Source of the DNA: RUG11788 sp964578175
GTDB lineage: Bacteria > Bacillota_I > Bacilli_A > RF39 > UBA660
Reading direction: 5' to 3'
Assembly (NCBI GenBank): GCA_964578175.1
Contig: CAZOBH010000031.1
Span: 1-8,483 of the forward strand
DNA: 8,483 nt
The notes beneath the pieces were generated by a model, which was not told where the DNA came from, ran no database searches, and saw only the letters and a list, made by a program, of their open reading frames with translations. The translations under genes were made by a program, and so were the position numbers. Shown here in pieces: positions 1-6,819 of this stretch. Positions within the stretch are counted from its first letter, which is position 1. Every line of letters starts with the position of its first letter.

Positions 1-24
1 TTTTAAGCGTTCATACTCATTCAT
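1..24 (-). CDS. N-terminal start of an unidentified gene, cut by the window edge
   Basis: An ATG at 24-22 on the minus strand opens a frame that reads MNEYERLK before the window ends. It is preceded by a strong ribosome site (GGAGG at 34-30, five bases from the ATG). This 13-base start region (22-34) is identical to the one in front of rubrerythrin (671-683). Eight residues are too few to name a product. It is supported as a gene start by the ribosome site and by the rubrerythrin terminator upstream, which makes this the start of a new transcription unit. Confidence 0.6.
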
Positions 25-46
25 AATAACCTCCATATATAATTTA

Positions 47-52
47 ATTATA
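47..52 (-). promoter_or_regulatory. Candidate -10 box for the gene leaving the left edge
   Basis: A consensus TATAAT lies on the minus strand about 23 bases before the ATG at 24. This would give a leader of about 16 bases carrying the GGAGG ribosome site. The region between it and the rubrerythrin terminator (53-107) is almost pure A/T and has no convincing -35 hexamer at 16-18 bases. A TATAAT is common by chance in such sequence, so this is only a candidate. I see nothing else in 25-107. Confidence 0.35.
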
Positions 53-109
53 ATAAAAAATAAAAAAAAAATAATAAAAAATAGTAAATTTTACAAAATT
101 AATGTAAAC

Positions 110-132
110 AAAAAAGATGCTTTACGCATCTT
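110..132 (-). terminator. Rho-independent terminator of the rubrerythrin gene
   Basis: On the minus strand AAGATGC (132-126), a five-base loop (125-121) and GCATCTT (120-114) form a 7-bp perfect stem. It runs straight into a T-run (115-111), which is followed by a T-rich tail. The 5' arm overlaps the rubrerythrin stop codon at 133-131. The T-run is present only on the minus-strand side, so it acts in the direction of the gene. Confidence 0.88.
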
Positions 133-673
133 ACATATAATTATCAGATTTAACTTCGAAATAAGCTTGTGGATGAGCACATACTGGACAAACTTTAGGA
201 GCATCTTTCCCAATTACTATATGTCCACAGTTACGACAAATCCAAATTTTTTCTCCATCTTTACTGAAAACTAATTCATTTTCTATATTATCAATTAATT
301 TTCTATATCTTTCTTCATGTTCTTTTTCAATCTTACCTACTTCTTCAAATAAATAAGCAATTTTAGTAAATCCTTCTTCTTCAGCGACTTTTGCAAATTC
401 TTCATACATATCAGTCCATTCATAGTTTTCACCATCTGCTGCTGATTTTAAATTTGCTACTGTATCTTTTACTTCTCCACCATTTAATTCTTTAAACCAC
501 ATTTTAGCATGTTCTTTTTCATTATTTGCTGTTTCTTCAAAGATAGCTGCAATTTGTTCATATCCATCTTTCTTTGCTTTACTAGCAAAATAAGTATATT
601 TATTTCTTGCTTGTGATTCACCTGCAAATGCAGTCATTAAGTTTTGTTCTGTTTTACTTCCTTTTAGTTCCAT
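131..673 (-). CDS. rbr: Rubrerythrin (diiron peroxidase)
   Basis: Rubrerythrins reduce hydrogen peroxide to water in the cytoplasm of anaerobes, taking electrons through a rubredoxin-type iron centre. The 180-residue length is close to the usual size. Residues 1-125 are the four-helix ferritin-like domain. Visible diiron ligand motifs are E19 (GESQAR), E52-x2-H55 (NEKEH), the YEEF helix around E91/E92 and E116-x2-H119 (IEKEH). Residues 143-175 are the rubredoxin-like domain with C146-x2-C149 and C162-x2-C165. The ATG is chosen because AAAGGAGG stands five bases before it. It has its own terminator and perhaps its own promoter, so it is likely a monocistronic oxidative-stress gene, although read-through from the cassette upstream (29-nt gap) is possible. 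No truncation or missing ligand is seen. Confidence 0.96.
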   Translation of the reverse strand: MELKGSKTEQNLMTAFAGESQARNKYTYFASKAKKDGYEQIAAIFEETANNEKEHAKMWFKELNGGEVKDTVANLKSAADGENYEWTDMYEEFAKVAEEEGFTKIAYLFEEVGKIEKEHEERYRKLIDNIENELVFSKDGEKIWICRNCGHIVIGKDAPKVCPVCAHPQAYFEVKSDNYM

Positions 674-690
674 AATAACCTCCTTTTCAT

Positions 691-719
691 ATTATATGTT
701 AATTACTTTTCATTTTCAA
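691..719 (-). promoter_or_regulatory. Candidate promoter for rubrerythrin
   Basis: On the minus strand TTGAAA (719-714) and TATAAT (696-691) are separated by exactly 17 bases, which is five of six and six of six matches to the sigma-70/sigma-A consensus. The -35 box lies in the last codons of the upstream 82-residue gene. The caution is geometry: transcription would start near 684, leaving a leader of only about 11 bases and cutting into the GGAGG ribosome site. Either the start is slightly upstream, the leader really is very short, or the match is chance in AT-rich DNA. Confidence 0.5.
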
Positions 720-951
720 TAATATAAGCACCTAGTTCTTCTTTTATCGCAACTAGTTCCCCATATAAATAATTTTGAAAATCATCTTCATTTTCAATAC
801 TATAATTAGTTGTATTTTTTTTATATTTTATATTCTTTTGATCACATAATAACTCTAAAGTAGCAGAAATAAGTTTTAATTCTTCAATATTCTTTTCTTT
901 TTTATTTTCTAAAGATAAGTTAGAAAAACTTTTTATTAATTCTTCGTACAT
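703..951 (-). CDS. Small acidic protein of unknown function (third gene of the cassette)
   Basis: I do not recognise this 82-residue protein. It is rich in Glu, Asn, Lys and Leu and looks mainly helical. Residues 1-35 and 55-80 look like amphipathic helices, with an Asn/Thr/Tyr-rich linker at about 42-52. It has one cysteine (C36), no signal peptide and no membrane segment. The ATG is well supported: AAGGAGG stands six to seven bases upstream, inside the final codons of the preceding gene, whose TAA is only one base away. It is therefore very likely translationally coupled to the 601-residue protein and may be its partner. That role is inferred from arrangement only. Confidence 0.8.
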   Translation of the reverse strand: MYEELIKSFSNLSLENKKEKNIEELKLISATLELLCDQKNIKYKKNTTNYSIENEDDFQNYLYGELVAIKEELGAYIIENEK

Positions 952-952
952 C

Positions 953-2758
953 TTATTCCTCCTTAGAAACTATTAAGTATAGTGCTTTAACAAATTCACT
1001 TTGTTCATCCCACTCTTTTTTAACTTCTTGATAATCATTTTCATATTCACTATCACTAATTATATTATCTCTTGTATAAGATAATCTCTTTTCATGTAAT
1101 ATATTTACATAAATACTATTTAACATAGATTGATACTCATCATAAGATATTTCATCTGTCCTTTTATAAGTCTTATTAATTATAGTTTTAGCAATTGATT
1201 CTTGTAATACTTCTAAAGTCTCATTTTGAATAAATCTTGCTTCTTTATATTTTTCTTCTCTATTATCTGTTACTTTTAAATCATCAATAAAACTAGTATA
1301 AATTACATTTCTTTTTAATTTATTATATATAAATGCTAAGTCATCTATTTTCATATCTTTAGCAATTATTTCTAAATCATAATTAAGATATTTTCCTTTA
1401 TTAATAGCTTTATATTTACATTCTTCTACAGCATGAGCATCAAGAAATTTACCTTCACTATTAGATAAAGAATTCATTATATAATCTACATTCGGTATTA
1501 TTTCATCATCAAATAAGAATCTTTTTTCCTTTTCAGATCTAGATAATTTATTAATCGCTTCTTTTCTACTTTCTAATAAATTATCATATGCATTCATAAA
1601 CTTTTTATATAGTTTTTCATACTTTTTAATTCTATCTTTAGATGAATATAAATAGTATAAAGTATGAAGATTTTCATAATTATTAGAATGATTTAATACA
1701 TCTGATGAATTATGAGCTTCAAATAAAGTTTCTTTAAACATATGAGAAGCTATATCATCAGCAAGTTCTGATATATTAATTATTTCATTCATAAAGTCTA
1801 TATCAGTAGAATCATGATTTAATTCAAATTTGAATCTAGGATCAAAATATGAATTTATTATTTCTACTTTTTCTTTTTGTAAATTATTAGAATATGGTAT
1901 ATCAAATAAAATCTCTTTACCTGATTTTTCTTTACGTACTAAATTATCATATTCTTCACTTAATAAATCGTTAATCTCAATAATTTCATCTATTGAATTA
2001 GTTTTAGGTATAACATATCCATAATTTTTCTTATTCTTTTTATTTTTAGAAACTATTGAACTATCTTTAAAACTATTTTGAATAACTTTCTTTATATCTT
2101 TTAGTTCTCTTTCTTTTAAATCAAATAAAGTTATTATTTTTTGAATTACATTTATAAAATAATTACGATCTGGATAACTACTTCCTCTATTAAATATTTT
2201 ATCTATTTCATGGTTAATTCTATCTAGTTTAGTACTGTTTTTAGATTTACCTAATTTATTAATTCTATCTACATATTTTTTAAATTTATTATTTTTTTCA
2301 AGTTCTTTTAAGAAATAAACAGATAAATCTTCTCCATCATATCTATCTTCTATTTTAATTTTTTCTTTATTATTTAAATAAACTTTAACATAAATACTCT
2401 TATTATTTGTTATTACATATTCATCATAAAAAGACTTAGCTAAATTACGAGCTATAATATTAGAATCATCTTCTAATATCTTAATATTATTTTCATAAGA
2501 ATATTCTTTATTAAAATTTAATAAAAATTCTTTATCAGATTTATTTATCTTAGTTAAAATTTTATATATTTTATTTTCTTTTCTTTTAACTTTTTCATTA
2601 TATATTTCATTGGTGTTAGCATCAATCTTATTAGTAGACGCAATAGTATACTTAATTCTATCTAAGTATTTTCTTGTCTTAGGATTAGTTGTTTTCTTAG
2701 TTAAAACACATGAACTATAAAAATACTCGAAGTCTGAAACAGAAAACTCTTCTCTCAT
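953..2758 (-). CDS. Large uncharacterised helical protein, 601 residues
   Basis: I recognise no family. The predicted product is cytoplasmic (no signal peptide or membrane segment), strongly Lys/Asn/Ile/Glu/Tyr-rich and mostly helical in appearance. A basic stretch KNKKNKKN sits at about 238-245, and four histidines cluster in a His/Asn-rich segment at about 339-365. It has only two cysteines (about 17 and 447) and one tryptophan, near the C-terminus. The ATG at 2758 is preferred over the upstream in-frame GTG at 2767, because that GTG is itself part of the AGGTG ribosome site that sits six bases before the ATG. This leaves a one-base gap from the preceding TAA. Base composition looks lower in G+C than dxs or miaB, which fits weak sequence constraint or foreign origin. 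Confidence 0.85.
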   Translation of the reverse strand: MREEFSVSDFEYFYSSCVLTKKTTNPKTRKYLDRIKYTIASTNKIDANTNEIYNEKVKRKENKIYKILTKINKSDKEFLLNFNKEYSYENNIKILEDDSNIIARNLAKSFYDEYVITNNKSIYVKVYLNNKEKIKIEDRYDGEDLSVYFLKELEKNNKFKKYVDRINKLGKSKNSTKLDRINHEIDKIFNRGSSYPDRNYFINVIQKIITLFDLKERELKDIKKVIQNSFKDSSIVSKNKKNKKNYGYVIPKTNSIDEIIEINDLLSEEYDNLVRKEKSGKEILFDIPYSNNLQKEKVEIINSYFDPRFKFELNHDSTDIDFMNEIINISELADDIASHMFKETLFEAHNSSDVLNHSNNYENLHTLYYLYSSKDRIKKYEKLYKKFMNAYDNLLESRKEAINKLSRSEKEKRFLFDDEIIPNVDYIMNSLSNSEGKFLDAHAVEECKYKAINKGKYLNYDLEIIAKDMKIDDLAFIYNKLKRNVIYTSFIDDLKVTDNREEKYKEARFIQNETLEVLQESIAKTIINKTYKRTDEISYDEYQSMLNSIYVNILHEKRLSYTRDNIISDSEYENDYQEVKKEWDEQSEFVKALYLIVSKEE

Positions 2759-2759
2759 T

Positions 2760-3011
2760 TTATTCACCTATTAATGATTTATATTTATCTTTTAACTTCA
2801 TTAACTCTTCATATTTCTTAGGAGTATTATAATATCCATCTATTATATCTTCGATTAGATCTAATTGTTCATCTATTTTATCTAATACGTCTTCTAATGC
2901 ATCTGATTCGCTTTGATTACCTTTTTCATCAAGTTCCATTATCTTTTCATCTAACTCATCATATTTGCGTTCTAAAGTTGTTTTATATTCTTTTAACTTG
3001 TCCATATCCAT
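2760..3011 (-). CDS. Short acidic coiled-coil protein of unknown function (first gene of the cassette)
   Basis: This 83-residue protein is unrecognised. It is almost entirely charged heptad-like helix. Residues 1-32 (LKEYKTTLERKYDELDEKI region) and 38-60 have leucine/isoleucine at regular spacing, with a TPKKYEE break near 63-69 and a final short helix. There is no Cys, Trp, His or Pro-rich region, and no signal or membrane segment. AGAGGT at 3026-3021 serves the ATG at 3011 with a nine-base gap; a second in-frame ATG is two codons later. It opens the three-gene cassette, and its TAA lies one base before the 601-residue gene. It could be a dimerising adaptor or antitoxin-like partner, but nothing in the sequence shows this. 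Confidence 0.78.
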   Translation of the reverse strand: MDMDKLKEYKTTLERKYDELDEKIMELDEKGNQSESDALEDVLDKIDEQLDLIEDIIDGYYNTPKKYEELMKLKDKYKSLIGE

Positions 3012-3026
3012 ACTACCAACACCTCT

Positions 3027-3038
3027 ATTATAATTATA
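3027..3038 (-). promoter_or_regulatory. Tandem TATAAT boxes before the unknown cassette
   Basis: Two consensus TATAAT hexamers stand back to back on the minus strand (3038-3033 and 3032-3027), directly after the terminator hairpin and just before the ribosome site of the 83-residue gene. No good -35 is present; the best at 17 bases is GTTTAA (3061-3056), inside the hairpin. It would separate the cassette from the dxs-lysozyme operon. Support is moderate because the DNA is so AT-rich. Confidence 0.45.
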
Positions 3039-3040
3039 GC

Positions 3041-3070
3041 AAAAAAAAAGATTAATTAAACCTTTTTTTT
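3041..3070 (-). terminator. A-tract/T-tract hairpin ending the miaB-dxs-lysozyme operon
   Basis: On the minus strand an A-run with GG (3070-3061) pairs with a CT-run (3050-3041) across TTTAATTAAT. This gives about 12 bp: eight A-T, one G-C, one G-U and two inner A-T pairs, with a five-base loop. It starts six bases after the lysozyme stop. The long T-run on the 3' arm is terminator-like, but the stem has only one G-C pair, so it may leak. The mirror structure also works on the plus strand. Confidence 0.6.
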
Positions 3071-3075
3071 AATAT

Positions 3076-4284
3076 TTACTTTAAATATAAAATGTCTATA
3101 TCAACATCGCCTTTTATTCCATCTATTCTACCACTATTACTCATTTGCCAAATTTTATAATCACCACTGTAATTTGTCTTACTTGTATAATGTGCTAACC
3201 ATACATCGTGATCATGTTCATCCCATATATTTTCAAGATAATACTTACTACTATATAAGTATCCAGTATATCCATATTTCTTAACAGAATCTAAGAATGT
3301 ATCAGCAAGTTTAGTAAAATTATGATAACTAAGATTTAGTTTATTAAAATTAGACCAACTTTCCCAATCATATGAAATACCTAAGTCTATATCATAATCA
3401 CCGATATTTTTAATAGCCCATTGAGCTTGATTTTTAGCATCTTCCACACTTGCTGCATAAGTATATACATATAAACCTACTTTAAGACCTTGTTCAGTTG
3501 CTTTTTTAATATTATCTGCATATTTAACATCTAAAGTCATTTCACCATTAAGACCTTTTTGATATCCAAGTCTTATAATTACAAATTCACATCCTGCTTC
3601 TTTAACTTTTTTAAAGTTAATATCTCCTTGCCATTTAGAAACATCAATACCAATCATTGTATTATCTTCTTTATATTTTTCTATTACAGAACTAAATTCT
3701 AATCCATCATCTTCTTTTTCTATTTGTTTAGTAGATTTAGCTTTAATAGTTGTAGTAGGTTTTTCTTTTACATATAAAACAAAATCTTTTTCTGTAACAT
3801 TTCCTGAAGAATCAGTTATTTTATATGTTAAATCATAAGAACCTACTTTATTTATATCATAGTCACCTACAATCTCTTTTTTAGGTTTATTATCGTAATT
3901 ATCTCCACCAATAAATTTATTAATTAAATCTACTTTATTTCCTTTATATATTCTTACAGAACTACTAGTAAATACTGTTGGAGCAATATTATCTACTACT
4001 TTTACTTCAATAGTAGATTTATATCTTTTATTATTCTTAATAAATTTAATATCAAATTTCTTAGATCCAATTGTTTCAGTATCAATAATTGAGTCTTCTT
4101 TTAAAGTAACATCTGGAACTAATTCTGATATTTTTTTATTTTCAAATACATCAACTTCAAAAGTATCTTGATCTAATTTAATCTCTTTATATCTAATCTT
4201 TGTAATATATATAAAAATACTAGTTATTAATAATAATATAAATACTATAATACTTATAATAATTATTTTTTTCTTTTTACTCAC
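3076..4284 (-). CDS. Membrane-anchored GH25 lysozyme (N-acetylmuramidase) with Ig-like modules
   Basis: GH25 enzymes hydrolyse the N-acetylmuramic acid-(beta-1,4)-N-acetylglucosamine bond of peptidoglycan. From the N-terminus: a cytoplasmic SKKKK stretch, one hydrophobic segment at about 6-28, no Cys lipobox (so a membrane anchor facing outward), two extracellular beta-sandwich-like modules at about 36-98 and 100-174 (the second ends GSYDLTYKITDSSGNVTEKD, typical of DUF5011/HYR-like repeats), a Thr/Lys-rich linker, and the catalytic domain from about 211 to the end. GIDVSKWQG (D214) and YDWES (D306, E308) are the GH25 active-site motifs. I chose the GTG at 4284 (402 residues): GGGAG lies eight bases upstream, whereas an in-frame TTG five codons earlier is part of that ribosome site. 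The start overlaps the dxs stop by one base. Likely a wall-remodelling autolysin; no phage genes lie nearby. Confidence 0.92.
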   Translation of the reverse strand: MSKKKKIIIISIIVFILLLITSIFIYITKIRYKEIKLDQDTFEVDVFENKKISELVPDVTLKEDSIIDTETIGSKKFDIKFIKNNKRYKSTIEVKVVDNIAPTVFTSSSVRIYKGNKVDLINKFIGGDNYDNKPKKEIVGDYDINKVGSYDLTYKITDSSGNVTEKDFVLYVKEKPTTTIKAKSTKQIEKEDDGLEFSSVIEKYKEDNTMIGIDVSKWQGDINFKKVKEAGCEFVIIRLGYQKGLNGEMTLDVKYADNIKKATEQGLKVGLYVYTYAASVEDAKNQAQWAIKNIGDYDIDLGISYDWESWSNFNKLNLSYHNFTKLADTFLDSVKKYGYTGYLYSSKYYLENIWDEHDHDVWLAHYTSKTNYSGDYKIWQMSNSGRIDGIKGDVDIDILYLK

Positions 4285-6143
4285 TATTTCAACTCCCAAT
4301 TCTTCATAAAAGTACGGACAATATTATCAACTGTAAAACCATATTCTTCTTCCATTTCACTAACACTTCCTTGTTTAATAAAACTATCAGGATATGCAAA
4401 TGAAAGAATACTAGCATCAAGTTTCTCATCTACTATTAATTCCTTTATTTTAGTAGTTAATCCACCTTCTATAATATTATCTTCTATTACAATTATATTA
4501 TGAGTCTTTTTTATTGATTTAACAATAGTATTTTTATCAATTGGTTTTAAAAATCTTGTATTTATTAAGTCTGATTTAATATTATTTTTAAGTAATTCAT
4601 CATGAACACGTTGACCAAGAGATGTCATTTTGCCAATAGTTATAATTGATACATTATCTCCGGTAGCTAGAATCTCACTTTTACCTAATTCTATTTTTTG
4701 ATTCTTAGTAAATAATATATCTTCTCCACCTCTAGGATATCTAATCATTACTGGTCTATTTAATTCAAAAGCAAATGATAACATAAGTTCTAATTCTTTA
4801 AATCCTTTAGGTGCCATAATAGTTAAATTAGGTATGATTGAGAACATAGATAAATCAAAAAGTCCTTGATGTGTTTCTCCATCATTTCCAACAAGTCCTG
4901 CTCTATCAACACACATAACTACAGGTAAATTTTGAATAGCTATATCATGTATAACTTGATCATATCCTCTTTGATAAAAAGAAGAATATAAAGATATTAC
5001 TGGTTTAAGTCCAGACTTAGCAAGACCAGCTGCAAAAGTTAATGCATGTTGTTCAGCAATACCAACATCAAAAAATCTATTAGGGTATTTTTCTGCAAAC
5101 AAAGATAATCCTGTTCCTGTTTTCATTGCAGCACATACAGCAACTATTTTTTTATCATCTTTAGCAAGTTCTACTAGTTTGTTACCAAATATCTTAGAAT
5201 AATCATCTTTACTTTCTTTAAGAGGTAATCCAGTTTCAATATTAAAAGCTGAAACTCCATGAAACTTATCAGGATTTTCTTCAGCAATTTTATATCCTTT
5301 CCCTTTTTTAGTAACTACATGTATTAACTTAGGTCCTTTTATATTTTTACTTCTTTTTAATATAGTTTCTAATTCTAATATATTATGTCCATCTACCGGA
5401 CCTAAATAAGTAAAACCTAAATCTTCAAAAAACATATTAGGTAATAATAATTGTTTTAATCCTCTTTTTAAACGTCTAAATAAATTTACTGTTCCATATC
5501 CAATTACTGGAATACTTTCTAATACTTTTTTAACTGAATTATTAGTAGTATTGTGAAATTTACTACTTCTTATTCTTGATAAACATAAAGATATTCCACC
5601 TACATTTTTAGAAATACTCATTTCATTATCATTTAAAACTATTGTTATATCTGTTTTAGAATAACCACAATCATTAAGTCCTTCAAGAGCCATTCCACCA
5701 GTTAATGCACCATCTCCGATAACTGCTACTACTCTATATGATTCATGTAAAATATCTCTTCCTTTTGCAAGACCTAATGCAGCAGAAATAGATGTACTTG
5801 AATGACCTGTATCAAATACATCATAAATTGATTCATTAGATTTAGGGAATCCACTTATTCCATCTTTTTGTCTTAAACTTTTAAATTCTTCTCTTCTACC
5901 AGTTAATATTTTATGAACATAAGATTGATGTCCTACATCCCAAATAATTTTATCGGTTGGAGTATTAAAGACACTATGAAGAGCAATAGTTAACTCAACT
6001 ACACCCAGATTAGATGCTAAATGACCACCATTAGTTGATACTACTTCTAATAAATAAGTTCTAATTTCGTTAGCTAATTCTTCTTTTTCTTTTAAAGTTA
6101 ACTTTTTTAAATCCTTAGGTTTATTTATCTTGTTTAAAAGCAT
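4284..6143 (-). CDS. dxs: 1-deoxy-D-xylulose-5-phosphate synthase
   Basis: Dxs condenses pyruvate and glyceraldehyde 3-phosphate, with thiamine diphosphate and Mg2+, to make DXP, the first step of the MEP pathway to isoprenoids. The 619-residue length is normal. In order: the N-terminal thiamine-diphosphate domain with GHQ (71-73), GDGALTGG (143-150) and the Mg/TPP residues ending at N171-N173; the central pyrimidine-binding domain with GIAEQHA (E363, the expected catalytic Glu) and DRAGLVGNDGETHQG (413-427, H425); and the C-terminal transketolase domain from about 490 with IVIEDNIIEGG. AAGGAG (6159-6154) serves the only reasonable ATG, at a longish ten-base gap. It follows the RNHCP gene by 16 bases and its TAG shares a base with the lysozyme GTG. 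No other MEP-pathway gene is in view. Confidence 0.98.
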   Translation of the reverse strand: MLLNKINKPKDLKKLTLKEKEELANEIRTYLLEVVSTNGGHLASNLGVVELTIALHSVFNTPTDKIIWDVGHQSYVHKILTGRREEFKSLRQKDGISGFPKSNESIYDVFDTGHSSTSISAALGLAKGRDILHESYRVVAVIGDGALTGGMALEGLNDCGYSKTDITIVLNDNEMSISKNVGGISLCLSRIRSSKFHNTTNNSVKKVLESIPVIGYGTVNLFRRLKRGLKQLLLPNMFFEDLGFTYLGPVDGHNILELETILKRSKNIKGPKLIHVVTKKGKGYKIAEENPDKFHGVSAFNIETGLPLKESKDDYSKIFGNKLVELAKDDKKIVAVCAAMKTGTGLSLFAEKYPNRFFDVGIAEQHALTFAAGLAKSGLKPVISLYSSFYQRGYDQVIHDIAIQNLPVVMCVDRAGLVGNDGETHQGLFDLSMFSIIPNLTIMAPKGFKELELMLSFAFELNRPVMIRYPRGGEDILFTKNQKIELGKSEILATGDNVSIITIGKMTSLGQRVHDELLKNNIKSDLINTRFLKPIDKNTIVKSIKKTHNIIVIEDNIIEGGLTTKIKELIVDEKLDASILSFAYPDSFIKQGSVSEMEEEYGFTVDNIVRTFMKNWELK

Positions 6144-6159
6144 AACTTAATTACTCCTT

Positions 6160-6474
6160 TCAAGAATTATTTCTCATTACATCTAATATCTTATCAAAAT
6201 CATCATCTTTAGCCATTTTATTTCTTTTTATCATTCCACATTTAGAACACTTATAAACTATTTTTAGTTCATCTTTTGGACCTTTTTCTACATTAATAGG
6301 TTTAAGTATTCCATGACACTCACAAAGTCTATCTCCAGGGTTATTATCAACATGAAGAGAACATAAACAATACGGACAGTGATCTCTTGCAGTATAACCA
6401 AGAGGTAATATTTCTTTTCCACATACTAAACATGTAAATGATTCATCTTTCATTGTAAATTTAGCTTTATCCAT
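6160..6474 (-). CDS. RNHCP-domain zinc-ribbon protein
   Basis: A 104-residue cytoplasmic protein of the RNHCP family, whose biochemical role is not established to my knowledge. The family signature reads here as CLVCGKEIL (C15, C18), then TARDHCPYC (C33, C36; the first Asn of RNHCP is Asp), HVDNNPGDR, CECHGILKP (C51, C53, H54) and YKCSKCGMIKRNK (C76, C79). This pattern implies at least two zinc-binding knuckles and suggests nucleic-acid or protein binding. The ATG is set by GGAG six bases upstream, and that ribosome site overlaps the TAG stop of the preceding gene, so the two are probably coupled. Its own stop is TGA, showing the standard code. The C-terminal 15 residues are acidic and helical. 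Confidence 0.88.
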   Translation of the reverse strand: MDKAKFTMKDESFTCLVCGKEILPLGYTARDHCPYCLCSLHVDNNPGDRLCECHGILKPINVEKGPKDELKIVYKCSKCGMIKRNKMAKDDDFDKILDVMRNNS

Positions 6475-6483
6475 AAAAAACTC

Positions 6484-6819
6484 CTAATTAAGTATTTCGT
6501 TTATATGATTTTCTATAATTATTTTAATTTCTTGATATAAATTATTTAATTCATCTAATAATTCTAAGTATTCAGAATATTGTGGATAATTATTTAATTC
6601 ATTAACCAAAGTATTATACTCTAATTCTAAATCTTTATTATTAGTTTTAATCATTTCTCTTTGTATAAATTTAATATAATCAAATTTATTTTTTAATTCT
6701 ATATTATTATCTATTTGTTTCTTTACAATAACAAATCTTTTATATGTATTACTATCTTTAATATAATCTACTATTTCATCTAATTTAGTTAATATTTCAT
6801 TATTTAACATATTCTCCAT
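6484..6819 (-). CDS. YlbF/YmcA (RicA-like) family protein
   Basis: A 111-residue all-helical protein. The pattern I-x-DYIKDSNTYKRF at about 17-28, then a conserved-looking LKNKFDYIKFIQREM (41-55) and a closing helix are typical of the YlbF family. In B. subtilis, members YlbF, YmcA (RicA) and YaaT form the Y-complex, which helps RNase Y process certain mRNAs and affects competence and biofilm formation. Its place directly after miaB matches the B. subtilis ymcB-ymcA order, favouring a YmcA equivalent. It has no cysteine at all, so it lacks the C-terminal Cys that B. subtilis YmcA uses for iron-sulphur binding. The ATG at 6819 is chosen because GGAG stands five bases before it; the upstream in-frame ATG at 6840 has no ribosome site. 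It overlaps the end of miaB by 20 bases. Confidence 0.75.
   Translation of the reverse strand: MENMLNNEILTKLDEIVDYIKDSNTYKRFVIVKKQIDNNIELKNKFDYIKFIQREMIKTNNKDLELEYNTLVNELNNYPQYSEYLELLDELNNLYQEIKIIIENHINEILN

Noticed and set aside
53..107. Poly-A-rich stretch as an origin or repeat array
   Set aside because: There is no DnaA-box-like or regular repeat unit; it is ordinary AT-rich intergenic DNA between a terminator and a promoter.
1830..2024. Plus-strand open frame of 64 codons
   Set aside because: It lies wholly inside the 601-residue gene on the opposite strand, has no ribosome site and encodes a low-complexity Ser/Leu/Ile-rich string, so it is an antisense shadow.
2759..2767. GTG start at 2767 for the 601-residue protein
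   Set aside because: The GTG is itself the end of the AGGTG ribosome site placed six bases before the ATG at 2758.
3076..4284. Prophage endolysin origin for the GH25 lysozyme
   Set aside because: It has a membrane anchor and Ig-like modules, sits in a housekeeping operon, and has no holin or phage structural gene nearby; a cellular wall enzyme fits better.
4285..4299. TTG start at 4299 for the lysozyme
   Set aside because: The TTG is part of the GGGAG ribosome site that serves the GTG at 4284, and GTG gives the correct spacing and a SKKKK-plus-membrane-segment start.
6144..6160. A riboswitch ahead of dxs, such as a thiamine-diphosphate sensor
   Set aside because: Only 16 bases separate dxs from the gene before it, with no space for an aptamer.
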